A DNA stretch of 64,000 nt from Platynereis dumerilii (Eukaryota; Annelida; Polychaeta; Phyllodocida; Nereididae). The stretch lies in NCBI GenBank assembly GCA_026936325.1, contig JAPTHN010000042.1, positions 2,418,001-2,482,000 of the forward strand, read 5' to 3'. The notes below the pieces were generated by a model. The model did not search any database. It saw nothing but the letters and a program-made list of their open reading frames with translations, and had not been told where the DNA came from. The translations under genes and the position numbers were made by a program. Positions 8,811 through 20,480 of the stretch are shown piece after piece; the first letter of the stretch is position 1, and each line of letters starts with the position of its first letter.

Positions 8811-10670
8811 TGGTCAGGTCTCCACTCGTGAGGAGGTGGACTCCTGTTACAACCTGTGACACTTCAAGTGATAATATTTCCAAGAAATATCAGTAATTTC
8901 ATCAAAAGACGCAATGGACATTAGGAGTTAACTCTCACTTACCTGTTGAGTCAGGTTATAATGTTTGTGAAGCTTTCAAAATACAAGTAAAGTGACTTTG
9001 AAGAAGGAGTCCATCTGTTTTTTCAACCAAAAATCATGGACTCCAAAGTGTTCAAAACAATTCTTTGTCTTTTGTTTCACAGTGCCTATGCTTCCCACAA
9101 CATATGTTCATGCACTGAATGCTGGCTTGGAAAGTCAGTTTGAAATCCCCACTAAGTCCAATAATCCTTGGTGACTGGCAACAAAATGAGATAAGCTTTT
9201 TTCAAGAATGACGTAAGTGTTGAACATGGACTCCACCTTATGTTCAACCCTTTAACAGTCCATAAAATGTCTTTTACAATCTTATGATCTTTTTAGCATA
9301 CAGCAGGATGTTTTGCTTTTCCTGAGTTCTTATTGGTTGACTGGTGGTTGAATCCAAAAAGAGGCTGTATTCTGAGAGGCATCTCCACAAAGTGAAACAT
9401 GATTTTAACTGCAAAATGTTAGACCTATAGATGCATTTTTTGGATTAAAAATGTATGAAACTCAAAGGTTATAAATATGTTCAACCCAATAAACAAAAAT
9501 GTTCAAGGAAGGATCTGTTCAGGAGGCCACCAAAACATAGACCATCATGGACTGGTCAATGAGAAACACCTTAGCAAGTTGGAGTCCAACCTAATGGACT
9601 CCAAATTCAGCTTGTTCAACACCAAAAAGTGGTTATTTTCCCAATTATATGTTGTATTAAATTGCTAATTTAACATGACTTTACCTATTGGTTGTTGTAT
9701 CTGCTGTCATGACCACTTACAGACAAACTTTTCTGATAATATAAAGTTTTTGGAGTGAGAGGTAATGTTCAACACCATTTTGACTTTGTAGTGTCGAATT
9801 TGAGTCCGGGTGGTGAACTCTCGTTCAACACCAATGTTTTTCTCTAATTCTAGCCTTGACATTACTTTCAAATGTGTCACCAGTCAGTCTAGTTGTTACC
9901 ACTGGTCAGAAGAACATTTTGACTGATGTTGAAGCCTTTGCCATTAAGCAGAAGAGCTATAAATGATATTTTATGTTGTCGAACAGGAGTCTAAATGTTT
10001 TGGTCTCATGTTCAACACCATTTTACTTATAAAGGGTCGATCTTGAGTCTTGAGTGGTGAACTCTCGTTCAACACCAATGTTTTTCTCTCATTCTAGCCT
10101 TGTCTTTACTTTCAAATGTGTCACCAGTCAGTCTAGTTGTTACTAAGTGTCAGAAGAACATTTTGATTGATTTTGAAGGCTTTGCATTAAAGCAGAAGAG
10201 CTATAAATGACATTTTATGTTGTCGAACAGGAGTCAAAACGTTTTGCTCATGTTCAACACCATGATATTTTTGTTTTTTGTTCAACACTACCAGTCTTTT
10301 GGACTCCGTTTCGCCACCCCTTGAAATGATTTAATTCAGTCAAGAAACCTTTATAGTGAACATAATCAATGTACTTAAATAATTGAAAGTGAAACATATA
10401 CTGTCAGAGTCAGAAATAGCTTGATTTTAACACTCATGGGTAGTCACATTTTGGACTCCTTTCCACTCCTGTTCAACACCATCATAGAACAAAATTGTGT
10501 GTTCCACAAAAAACTGCTTAGCACAAACAGAATTATGTCCTTAAAAAGTTCCAGAAAAAACATAAATCTAAATGATTTAATGTACAGGAACCAGCAAAAT
10601 AGCTTTTATATGAAAGTGTTGAACTGGAGTTGATGGAGACCACACCTCCTCACGAGTGGAGACCTGACCA
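8811..10670. mobile_element. 1.86-kb non-autonomous TIR element dense in GTTCAACACC/GGACTCC motifs
   Basis: Perfect 28-bp terminal inverted repeats starting TGGTCAGGTCTCCACTCG at 8811-8838 and mirrored at 10643-10670. It interrupts LINE RT motif B, so it is a real insertion. Flanks are AT-only near the ends, so the duplication is ambiguous (ATAT or TTA fit). Inside there is no transposase. Instead there are many copies of (T)GTTCAACACC (for example near 9604, 9767, 9828, 10010, 10068, 10251, 10474) and of GGACTCC/GGAGTCC, plus a 243-bp tandem duplication. Superfamily not recognised. Confidence 0.85.
9765..10250. repeat. 243-bp tandem duplication inside the TIR element
   Basis: Two units beginning ATGTTCAACACCATTTT at 9765 and 10008, with a third start at 10250 (spacings 243 and 242). 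Each contains GGTGAACTCTCGTTCAACACC, CAAATGTGTCACCAGTCAG and TTTTATGTTGTCGAACAGGA. The units differ at scattered positions. Confidence 0.87.
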
Positions 10671-11340
10671 TATTATAAATTTATGATGTTTATTTAGTTT
10701 CTCATATAACCTTATGACGGTATTGTTTGCAGATGATAACAGTTTATTTGCTCAAGGCAAAAATGTTGCAGTTATGACAGATATTAATGCTAACAAACTT
10801 TCCCTTAGTATAAATAAAACTAATTGTATTTTATTCAAATCCAAAGGAAAACTGTTTCTAGTGACTTTGAAATTAAGATTACTAACAAAGAAATTTGTCA
10901 TGTCAAGCATACTAAATTCCTTGGTGTTATTATTGACTTATACCACTGCTTGTTTTTCTGGCCAATAAGAAGCCAGGATTTCGCTCTGATATAATGCATA
11001 TCACAGCTCATACACCTGACCATGATATTGCATGCTTGGCTAACTACAAGTTGACAAAATTGAAGGAAACACTGAAACAAAACTGACCAACAAAGGATTA
11101 AAACTGAACAACACAGTCAGTAAACAAGGAGGAAGATTGTATCAAGTGTAACTGGTCTCAATAAAAAGGCTATATTCACTCTCTTTTATAAATACCATTA
11201 TCTGAAATAATGATCAAATCTAAGGTCACTTGATAAAATAGTACATTTTGCATATGTAAGCTGCAAAAAAAATAGCGGAGCAGCAGACCAACAATTTTGG
11301 CCCCCTTTGGCAAGCTCAAAGAATTATTTTTTCTTCTTAA

Positions 11341-11418
11341 TTCGGGGGCTGCCGCCCCCGAACCCCTGCTTCTTCTTATTTCGGGGGCTACCGCCCCCGA
11401 ACCCCTGCTCCTTGCTGT
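11341..11418. repeat. Two tandem GC-rich hairpins
   Basis: TTCGGGGGCTGCCGCCCCCG begins at 11341 and recurs with one change at 11380 (period 39), each followed by AACCCCTGCT. Each forms a 7-bp CGGGGGC/GCCCCCG stem with a 4-nt loop. The composition stands out sharply from the AT-rich surroundings. Confidence 0.8.
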
Positions 11419-11519
11419 CTGTTATTGTTCAAATGTCTTTCATAATTTAAAAATAACATTTGCCAAGCGACTGTAATAATCAACCTCCCCAAAGGGACCT
11501 TGGCTGAGATGGCTGCACT

Positions 11520-11680
11520 ATCGACCTACCTATCTATCTATATATCTATCTATCTATCCGTCTATCAATCTATCTGTCTATCCATATCTATCTATAAAAT
11601 TAATCAATGAAATTAATGTATTGTGTTATTTCCATCTATCTATCGATCTTTCTATCTATCTTTCTATCTACAAAATTAAT
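11520..11680 (+). repeat. TATC/TCTA microsatellite, interrupted
   Basis: Two runs of CTAT/ATCT repeats (about 11526-11595 and 11632-11672), separated by an AAATTAAT-rich spacer that itself partly repeats. Confidence 0.85.
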
Positions 11681-11855
11681 GTATTATTTCCTGAGAACAA
11701 AGAATTCTGACCTGTTGCCTTCAGGGCTGCCAACCTTCAAATGAACTGAGGAACATGAATGTGCAACAAATACAATGAAATGTTGTCAAACAAGAAGGAT
11801 TGAAGGCAAACAAAGGGATTTAAATTAATTTGTTTTGTACTTAGTGGTATAAGTT

Positions 11856-11946
11856 AGATAACACCCTTGTTTGTGACAATATGCAATAATCCTCGGGCTA
11901 AAGCCCTCGGATATATTGCATATTGTCACAAACGAGGGCGTTATCT
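11856..11946. repeat. ~91-bp long hairpin
   Basis: AGATAACACCCTTGTTTGTG ... CCTCGGGCT and its near-complement AGCCCTCGG ... CACAAACGAGGGCGTTATCT pair over about 40 bp with a tiny loop. It sits between the ~0.92-kb insertion and LINE piece 3; probably a small foldback element. Confidence 0.7.
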
Positions 11947-12599
11947 ATTACTTTAACCTTGCTTGGGTTGACTATATAAATTTTATAAGGAAGAAGATAG
12001 CTAAACCCATAGGCATAATATTTACGACCAGATATCACCTCAATTTATATTCATTGCTAAGTCTTTACTATTCTCTTGTCTATCTGTACTTTAATTATGG
12101 CATAGAGGTATGGAATTCAGTGCCCACTACAAACTTGGCTCCACTTTATAAACTCCAAGGAAGAACTCAAAGGATTAAATCGTTTTCACCTCTAAGAGCA
12201 TGCAACATAAATTCCTAATTTCCTAAAATATGGTGTTTTAGTTATTTTCAAAATCTATGTTCAATAAGGTTGCCTTGTTCATGTTTAAACTACAGAAAGG
12301 AGAAAGCCCTGACATTTTTAATGACATGTTTCTTCTTAATTCCCAGTATCATGCCCATAATACTAGATTACGTGATAAGTTACATTTGCAAGTAGTTTTT
12401 GTAAAAAATGCCTGAGATGTCAGGGAGTCAACAGCCCATGACTAAACATATAACTGATCTCTAAAATTCAAAGCAAGAGACTGCATATCTTTTTGAGCAT
12501 GTGTGGACTGGTATAATGTGTACAACTGGTATTTCATCATTCTGTTATTCACAAGTCAAAGACTTGTCAACCGAATAAAATATGAATACCATATCCTTT

Positions 12600-14230
12600 G
12601 CTTCGGTGTCTAAAGTTTAAGAACACTGGACTTCGCATTAGGAAATTGGAGTTTACTTTAGCCAAGGCAGCTGATCGTTCAACAAATCTAATTAGTTTGG
12701 GGTGTGACCCAAAACTCAACTCGCTCAATCACTTTATGGCAATTAGTGCCAGAGTGTGTGTCAAGCCAGGACAATGCCATTACAGCAAGAGGATTAGCAA
12801 AAATGCCCAAAATTGAGAGTGAAAATGCCTCAAATTCATTTACTGATCTTTTCGCTTAGCCCCAGCACCGCTAATGTGTCAACTCAGGTGACCAGAGGAA
12901 TAAGTGGAGTGTTTTGGTTTTAAGTTATCTAATGTAATTGAATGCAAAAAGCCAGGTTCAATTGTTGTTGGACAAAAATAACAGACTCAGACTCAGACTG
13001 TATTTATTCAACAAAATCCTATCAGGTAAAGAGGATCAAAGGCTACGAGAGTATGAACGAAAGACCGTTCTCTTCATAATGAGAATATAGAATTTGCTTA
13101 AAAGGTTTTGTAATATCAATGACCTCTCCCTTCATAAATGCAAGTTTGTTTTCGACTGATATAACAAAACTTTCAATGTTGATGACCTCAAGTTTCTCCC
13201 TCTTGACTTGAAAGTTGCTTTGTCACCCCAGACAACCATCTTGCCTTCAAAGGTCTCAATTCCCACATAATAACTGCACTTAAGTTCAATCCTACTTTGG
13301 CAAACATATCTATGGATGGATATCTGGACATTTTCATTACAAACCACAACATTCACTATATAACTGCAGAATAATTGCCTTCAAAAGGTGAAAATATTTT
13401 GCTCCTAAGAGATGTATCTTTGTCTGGTAAATTGGAATCCCCTGTGAATAATTCAATAGCCAATGCTGCCTTTGAATGCTTGATAAAGCGAGTGTAAACG
13501 TCTTTTGTCTGTTATATATTATGTGCCCCTTCTGGCCTTCCCTTTTGTCATATCATACAATGTACATCAAGCATTCTAGTACAATTCTTATCAATAGCAA
13601 TTTAGACAAAAGACAATCCTTGAAAAGTGATAAGACATGTACTTGCCAAGTAAAGGCACTTTGTCATGAGACAAAATTGAACTTGTACCAATAATCCTTC
13701 ATTTCAGACATTTGGCCTTTCAAAATGTACTGCATACTGGCATTCAAACACAGACAATAGGTCTGCTTATGGTCCACTTATTCACCCCAGGGATTAAGTC
13801 AGAACATAACAATATGCTTTTGAAATGGCCTAAAGGGAACTTATAACTTTTGTCCTGTACCATAAATGTCCTGTTCACATGTTTTTTGAGCCCTACATTA
13901 TAGATGATAAGCAAGTCAGTGACAAATGTTCAGCTTCTGACAAATGCTTATGAGTCTTGTGTTTGTCATCAAAGATTAATCAGTTTTTGTTTCCTTTCTT
14001 TTTTGGTCTTTTTATGTCCTTGCTTCTCTTTTTATGCTTCTCTGCCCTCTCATTTTGCCTGAGTAATGTACAACAGCAGGTGCTGTCATCTGGTGACAGA
14101 ATTCTCAAAACCTATGGCCCTCAACTGACTCTTGAGGTCTCCCTGTCATCCATTTACCATTTTGATGATGCGACAACCAATTAATCAACCTAATATGTCT
14201 CTCCATATTGATTTGCAATGAAAAATCAAG
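12600..14230 (+). repeat. Degraded large repeat unit, left-orientation piece L1
   Basis: 12600-12975 and ~13430-13475 match 33735-34060 and 34243-34645 in the same orientation (TAATCTAATTAGTTTG, CAATCACTTTATGGC, AAGTGGAGTGTTTTGGTTTT). 13905-14215 is the block with GGTCTCCCTGTCATC and GATTAATCAG, also seen at 30520-30870 (same strand) and 38375-38730, 44095-44450 and 51131-51486 (opposite strand). No frame is conserved between copies, so I see no gene. The unit is not recognised. Confidence 0.7.
12978..13110 (-). mobile_element. 3' end of a retroelement (CAGTCT-type tail), minus strand
   Basis: Read on the minus strand it ends GAATAAATACAGTCTGAGTC plus more TGAGTC units, a typical CR1-like 3' tail. 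The sister block at 34290-34400 lacks this stretch, supporting an insertion. Confidence 0.5.
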
Positions 14231-14710
14231 TATTATAATAAGACCAAATGGGTATGGTGGTATTTTGATATGTACTCCACAAGTTGAAGATATCCTGAGT
14301 CCTCTGTACCCACGAGTGCATAATGGGGTATACAAAATACCCAATAATGTTTACAATACCACATGAAAAGCAGTGGATATATCCCATGTGGTATTGCGTT
14401 GTATACTCAAATGGTTTTTTTGTATAGGCTACTCAATCGCTTGATCATTTTTGATGATGTCATTGCATTGTTTGCGATTGTGATGTCATGCCCATGGTGA
14501 CATCACAACATTGTGACATCATCAGTTGAGCTGCTATCTGCTCTCTGATTGACTGAGGTCACTGTTGAGTATAGATAATCAGAGTAAAGTTCAGCTCTCT
14601 TTTGAATTACAATATAGGGTATAAATAAGACCAAATGGTTGTATTGTGGTATTTTGAGATGTACTCCCACTCTTGAAGATATACTGAGTCCACTGTACCC
14701 ACTCGTGCTG
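14230..14710 (+). repeat. Pair of ATAAGACCAAATGG repeats around a palindromic stretch
   Basis: An ~85-bp sequence (AATAAGACCAAATGG..GGTATTTTGATATGTACTC..GAAGATAT.CTGAGTC.CTGTACCCAC) occurs at 14233-14318 and 14625-14708, and inverted at 21772-21852. Between them are inverted CAATACCACATG/CATGTGGTATTG arms (14351-14397) and several GTGATGTCA/TGACATCAC motifs. Likely ends of a non-autonomous DNA element. Confidence 0.55.
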
Positions 14711-15410
14711 ACGCACTCCTGGGTACTAGACAAAAACCTTGTCTCACGTTTATACACATATAATTGTGAGACAAGCCCCAGCAGGGTCACAAATTGGGCG
14801 AAATTGCACATGAATATCAAAACAAGCCATTTCCTACACTGTCTGTTGAGTCCATGTATTTTAACCACTCTCAAACTCTACATACCTGTGATGTCGAAGA
14901 TGTTAGCATTCACTTGGTACAATTCTTTTACTTGGACTTCTCCTAGTAAATCACTGAGCTTCAGATTAAAAAATTCCAAGCTCCTTCAACATTCGCTAAT
15001 TTTTGTCAACATTCCATAGCCTCACTGTCAAATAAGGTCATAGGCTATCAATCAGCATAAACATAGTTTTGTCATGACCTTTTTCAAGCATGAGAGAACC
15101 GATTGTCTAACTGTAAAACTGATTTGCCTAAATGGGTTTAGTTGAGACAAACAGTGCACAACTGTGACCCCAGATCTCGAATTCATTCATTCAGTTGTGC
15201 AGCAGAAATCTCATTGGTTAATCCTCTCAAGATTATACATGAGAAACAGTGATTGAATCAGCCCACAAATGACCAGACCAGACCGCAAAATTTCTCAGAA
15301 AAACACTGAGAGATAGTAAGAGATGTGTACAATACATTGCTCTGGAAATGGAGCAAACGCCAGTTGTGATCAAAGATTATTTATTGCTATATGCACTTTT
15401 ATCAATATAC
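14711..15410. other. No gene; one short hairpin
   Basis: CTTGTCTCAC at ~14740 is mirrored by GTGAGACAAG at ~14766. Otherwise unassigned AT-rich sequence. Confidence 0.4.
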
Positions 15411-15417
15411 TGCTTTT

Positions 15418-15418
15418 C

Positions 15419-15473
<55 letters not shown>

Positions 15474-15482
15474 CATCCATCC
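15418..15482 (+). repeat. (TCAA)n microsatellite
   Basis: About 14 uninterrupted ATCA units, then ATCC units. Confidence 0.95.
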
Positions 15483-15537
15483 AGGGAAAGTATAATCCAA
15501 GCTATCTTTCCCGCTATGTGACCACCTATCTTCCAGG

Positions 15538-15602
15538 ATCTATCTATCTATCTATCTATCAGCATTGTATCAGTTTGTCTATCTGCCTATCTGCCTATCT
15601 GC

Positions 15603-15655
<53 letters not shown>

Positions 15656-15690
15656 CATCTATCTATCTATCTATCTATCTATTTACCTGT
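15538..15690 (+). repeat. (TATC)n microsatellite
   Basis: CTAT/ATCT repeats with TGCC interruptions. The long open frame over 15323-15841 is produced by this array and is not a gene. Confidence 0.95.
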
Positions 15691-16007
15691 ATATTTGTAT
15701 ATGTATCTGTGCATCTGTATGGAATTTCAGTGGCCAGTCTTTAAATGCATTACCTGTACCTTCAATACAGAACTTAATGGTCAAGCTTTCACAGAATGCG
15801 TTCTGAGATGGTCAAATATGGTCTTCTTCAATTCCTGTTAAAAAGAGGTTGGGCCCATCTTTGAATGTCCACCAATGAAAGAGCATTTAATATTATTTGA
15901 TGCTTTACAAGGGATTATGAGAGTGACTTCAATTGGGATAGCCAAAATCTATCAATGCTGTGAATTGTCAGTTACTGTTGGATTAACTTCCAAGGGTGTT
16001 GTTAATT
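15691..16007. other. No recognisable feature
   Basis: Short unassigned stretch before the Helitron-like array. Confidence 0.4.
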
Positions 16008-17845
16008 AAACTTCACCTACACATAGGTGAAGTTTCTTGTAATCGGTATTATTTATTAAACTTCACCTACACATAGGTGAAGTTTCTTGTAATCGGTATT
16101 ATTTTTCTTTTTATTCTTTCCGACAAACCTCTTCGGAAAATTTTCAAAAAATTCATATACATGGTCTACAATGACCTTATTAAAAATTCTGAATATGAGT
16201 GACCTTGACCTATTTTTCAAGGTCACAGAGCCTTTCAAGGTCGAATTTCGCAAAACTGCAAATGCATGTAGGTCATCCGGTTATCACCGGATTTCACTTT
16301 CCTGTACATAGAAATGTCCTAGAAACTTTCTACACAGCTTGACCTACTTTCATGAAAGTAGGTCAAGGTCACATTTTACAAAGTCCGTTTTCATGGGTTG
16401 AGGTTGATCGCGGGATCTCAAAATCCGTAAGTCGTAGAGTCTTACCGATGGTGCCAAAACGTGCCCAAACTCACGGGACATCTGCCCGACTCTTTATTTA
16501 CCATGTGCAGTACCGGGTTTTTGAGTTCCGTAATTTTAAAGTCATACCGCGTCACCAAAACCTGTGACCTTGAGAATTTTACCTTGAAATATCGATGTTA
16601 GGTAATAACATGTCATAGTAAACCCCCCCAAACATACACCTAATAAGCCCAAACTGACCTTTAAATTTGACCTTGACCTCATTTTTCAAGGTCATTTGAC
16701 CCGAAAAAGTTTGAAAAGGTGCAATTTTCAGCAATTTTTTTTACCATGTTATTTTTAAGATATCAGCGTGATTCACAGGTGACAGATGAACATTGGCCTG
16801 TTTATTCATAATATCTAATCATATTTTAAATACGTCTGTCCCCCGATTTATGAAAATTTTTTAAATATTGCTAACCAACAAATGTTAAAAAATGACACAT
16901 TTCCCCGTTCTTGACAAGGAAATATTGATTGTACAGGGCTACAATGCGTGGCTGACCCCCCCTTTTTCACACAATGCCATAATGAAAATCATGTTTATTT
17001 TGACCTACAAAATGTTTTTCAAGGTCAAACTCAAGGTCAGACATGACAAAAAATTTTACATTTTTGACATTTCATATTTTTTAACATAGAAGGAATCAAG
17101 ATATTGTTACAAAAATGGTAGACATACTTGCTACAATACTCTAGAGGTTTCCCGTAAATTGTCAAGGTCCTCGGATTGACTTACGTTGCACTGTAAAGGT
17201 CAAAAGGTCAAAAAACGAGTGAAAAATGTATGATTTTTTTTCACATTTCTCGAAGATAGCGTCATTTCAAACGGCCGTAGCTCCGGTCCTAAATTAAGAT
17301 AGAGAGAATCATAAAACAGATTTTGAAAGCCCACATTCTCCTCTAGTTTTCATTTTCTGAACATTTTGTCGTAGCTCTGATGGTTAAAAAGATCGCCGGA
17401 CCCTGAAAATTTCATGTTTTTCGTCGAATTTGCACAATATATCATTATTTTGACAAGGAAGGAATCTTTTTTTTTTATCAACCTGCCTGGACCTCTTTGT
17501 AACATCTGTTTACATAATCCTGGCAAATTATATATGTTTTCATTGAACCGTTTGGTTATACAGTGATTTTAAGTTAAAAACTACAGTTTTTCAGGTATTT
17601 CTAAAGTTCATATTCCTGAATTGTACCATAATTTCAATCTGCGATAACTCCGATTATAATTAAGATACAGAGAATCTGTAAACAGATTTGATAAGGCCAA
17701 ACTCTCCTCTAGTTTTGATCTTCTGAACATTTTGTCGTAGCTATGACGGTTTAAAAGATCGCCGGACCCTGAAAATTTCATGTATTTCTGATGGTCAAAG
17801 AGATCACATGACCCTGAAAAATCGATGTTCTCAGAAATAGCAGAA

Positions 17846-18035
17846 GATGTACTGGTGGATGTACTGGTGGATGTACTGGTGGATGTACTGGTGGATGTAC
17901 TGGTGGATGTACTGGTGGATGCACTGGTGGATGTACTGGTGGATGTACTGGTGGATGTACTGGTGGATGTATGGTTCATGTACTGGTTCATGTACTGGTT
18001 CATGTACTGGTTCATGTACTGGTTTATGTACTCGT
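17846..18035 (+). repeat. 12-bp minisatellite of Helitron copy 1
   Basis: About ten units of TGTACTGGTGGA followed by about five of TGTACTGGTTCA. Since 12 is a multiple of 3, it opens spurious frames on both strands. Confidence 0.95.
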
Positions 18036-18205
18036 TTTTCTGTGCATACTTGCATGTACTCAATGTACAGGAAACATTCTTGTATTCTTGTCTGTAAGCA
18101 TGTTACATAATTATGTATGATTCCTGTGTACTTTTCCATGTACCTTTTACTTGCTCATCTACTTGTGTCTGTTCGAGTTACTGGTACCACAGTAGGTGAA
18201 GTTTT

Positions 18206-18232
18206 GTTACCGCTCGCGGTTACGTCTACTAG
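18206..18232 (+). terminator. Helitron 3' hairpin and CTAG end, copy 1
   Basis: Stem GTTACCGC/GCGGTTAC (one T-T mismatch), loop TC, then GTCTA and CTAG. In known Helitrons this structure signals the end of rolling-circle transfer. Confidence 0.78.
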
Positions 18233-19508
18233 TTTTTTTTATTCTTTCCGAGAAATATCTTCGGAAAACTCTCAAAAAATTTGTATACGTAGCCTACAAA
18301 AATACAAGAGAATCATTTTGAAAAATTTGACCTTGACCTATTTTTCAAGGTCACAGAGCCTTTCAAAGTCAGATTTCACAATATTTCAAATACATGTAGC
18401 TCATCCGGTTATTACCGGTTTTCACTTTCGTGTACATGAGAAGGTCCCAGACACTTTCTTCACAGTTTGACCTACTTTCATGAAAGTAGGTCAAGGTCAC
18501 ATTGTACAAAGTCCATTTTTATGGTTTGAGGTCTATCGCGGGATCTCAGAATCCGTAAGTCGTAGAGTCATACTGATGGTGCCAAAATGTGCCCAAACTC
18601 ACGGGACACCTGCCCGACCCTTCATTTTTCATCGGCTTTACCGGTTCTCGAGTTACGTAATTTTAAAGTTATACAGTGTCACCAAAATCTGTGACCTTGA
18701 GAATTTTAACTTGAAATATCGATTTCAGCTGATAACATGTCATAGTAAACCCCCCCAAACATAAACCTAATAAGCCCAAAATGACCTTTAGATTTGACCT
18801 TGACCTCATTTTTCAAGGTCATTTGACCCGAAAAAGTTCGAAAAAGTGCCATTTTCAGCAATTTTTTTCACCATGTTCTTTTCAAGATATCATCATGATT
18901 TACTGGTGACAGATGAACATTGGCCTGCTTATTCATAATATCTAATCATATTTTGTGTACCTCCTTCGCCGGATTTATGAAAATTTTTTTAATATTGCTA
19001 ACCGACAAAGGTTAAAAAATGACACATTTCCGCATTTTGGACAAGGAAATATTGCTTGTACAGGGTTACAATGCATGTCTGACCCCCCCTTTTTCATACA
19101 ATGCCATTATGAAAATCATATTAATTTTGACCTACAAAATGTATTTCAAGGTCAAACTCAAGGTCAAACATGTCAAAAAATTTTACATTTTTGACATTTC
19201 ATATTTTTTAACAAAGAAGGAATCAAGATATTGTTACAAAAATGATAGACATACTTGCTACAATACTTTAGAGGCTTCCTGTAAATTTTCAAGGTCCTCG
19301 GATTGACCTACGTTGCACTGTAAAGGTCAAAAGGTAAAAAAACGAGCGAAAAATTTATGATTTTTTTTCACATTTCTCAAAGATTGCGTCATTTCAAACG
19401 GCCGTGGCTCCGGTCCTAATTAAGATACAGATAATCTGAAAACATATTTGGAAAGCCCATATTCTCCTCTAGTTTTTATTTTCTGAATGTTTTGTCGTAG
19501 CTCCGGCG

Positions 19509-20244
19509 GTTAAAAAGATCGCCGGACCCTGAAAATTTCATGTTTTTTTTCGAATTTTCACAATATATCATTATTTTGACAAGGAAGGAATCATCCTTTT
19601 TTTATCAACCTGCCTGGACCTCTTTGTAACATCTGTTTACATAATCCTGGCTAATTCTATATGTTTTCATTGAACCGTTTTGGTTATACAGTGATTTTAA
19701 GTTAAAAACTACAGTTTTTCAGGTATTTCTCAAGTTCCTATTCCTGAATTGTACCATAATTTCAATCTGCAATATCTCCGGTTCTAATTAAGATACAGAG
19801 AATCTGTAAACAGATTTGAAAAGGCCAAATTCTCCTCTAGTTTTTATTTTCTGAATGTTTTGTCGTAGCTATGACGGTTAAAAAGATCGCCGACCATGAA
19901 AATTTCATGTTTTTTTTCGAATTTTCACAATATATCATTATTTTGACAAGGAAGGAATCATCCTTTTTTTATCAACCTGCCTGGACCTCTTTGTAACATC
20001 TGTTTACATAATCCTGGCTAATTATATATGTTTTCATTGAACCGTTTTGGTTATACAGTGATTTTAAGTTAAAAACTGCAGTTTTTCAGGTATTTCTCAA
20101 GTTCCTATTCCTGAATTGTACCATAATTTCAATCTGCAATATCTCCGTTTCTAATTAAGATACAGAGAATCTGTAAACAGATTTGAAAAGGCCAAATTCT
20201 CCTCTAGTTTTAATCTTCTAAACATATTGTCGTAGCTATGACGG
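19509..20244 (+). repeat. 368-bp tandem duplication within Helitron copy 2
   Basis: GTTAAAAAGATCGCCG recurs at 19509 and 19877, and the whole stretch through CAAGGAAGGAATCATCC and AAGATACAGAGAATCTG is doubled. Copy 1 has this stretch once. Confidence 0.88.
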
Positions 20245-20339
20245 TTTAAAAGATCGCCGGACCCTGAAAATTTCATGTATTTCTGATGTTCAAAGAGATC
20301 ACTTGACTCTGAAAAATCGATGTTCTCAGAAATCGCAGA

Positions 20340-20480
20340 AGATGTACTGGTTCATGTACTGGTTCATGTATTGATTCATGTACTGGTTCCTGTACTGGTT
20401 CCTGTATGGTTCATGCGCTGGTTCATGTACTGGTTGCTGTACTGGTTCATGCGCTGGTTCATGTACTGGTTTATCTGTTC
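20340..20480 (+). repeat. 12-bp minisatellite of Helitron copy 2
   Basis: About eleven degenerate TGTACTGGTTCA-type units with CTGTACTGGTTC and ATGCGCTGGTTC variants, at the same place as in copy 1. Confidence 0.9.

Larger units (their letters stand above)
10936..11854. mobile_element. ~0.92-kb insertion with 12-bp inverted termini
   Basis: ACTTATACCACT at 10936-10947 is mirrored by AGTGGTATAAGT at 11843-11854. Together with the hairpin at 11856-11946 this fills the gap between LINE pieces 2 and 3 (FLGVIID and NLAWVDY). Contents: no coding, a pair of GC-rich hairpins (11341-11418) and a TATC microsatellite (11520-11680). Whether this is one element or a nest is unclear. Confidence 0.5.
8560..12420 (+). 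mobile_element. Decayed LINE split into three pieces by later insertions
   Basis: Piece 1 (about 8560-8810): LQFGFRRKHNTTMALVTLID and, in another frame, VPQGSIFGPLLFI (motif B). Piece 2 (10671-10935): VLFADDNSLFAQG (motif C), LSLSINKTNCILF, and in another frame HTKFLGVIID. Piece 3 (11947-12420): FNLAWVDYINFIRKKIAKPIG, YYSLVYLYFNYGIEVWNS, and in other frames the C-terminal tail ending near LNSQYHAHNTRLRDKLHLQ. The pieces follow the normal LINE order and are separated by 1.86 kb and ~1 kb insertions. Several stops and frame changes make it a pseudogene. Confidence 0.82.
16008..18232 (+). mobile_element. Helitron-like element, copy 1
   Basis: The left end is a palindrome (AACTTCACCTA-CACA-TAGGTGAAGTT) present twice in tandem, at 16008-16057 and again from 16058. 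The right end reads TAGGTGAAGTTTTGTTACCG, an 18-nt hairpin at 18206-18223 (GTTACCGC-TC-GCGGTTAC), five bases, then CTAG at 18229-18232 followed by T. A 3' hairpin just before CTRR is the Helitron hallmark, and the TAGGTGAAG short subterminal inverted repeat is like Helentron/HINE elements. The body has no Rep/helicase frame. It is rich in TCAAGGTCA/TGACCTTGA motifs and carries a 12-bp minisatellite. Confidence 0.82.

Noticed and set aside
15323-15841. 172-codon frame on the plus strand
   Set aside because: Consists of translated (ATCA)n and (TATC)n microsatellites.
17608-18139. Several long open frames on both strands (Ser-Thr, LVDV, HQYI repeats)
   Set aside because: They are read through a 12-bp minisatellite in a Helitron-like element; every frame opens because 12 is a multiple of 3.
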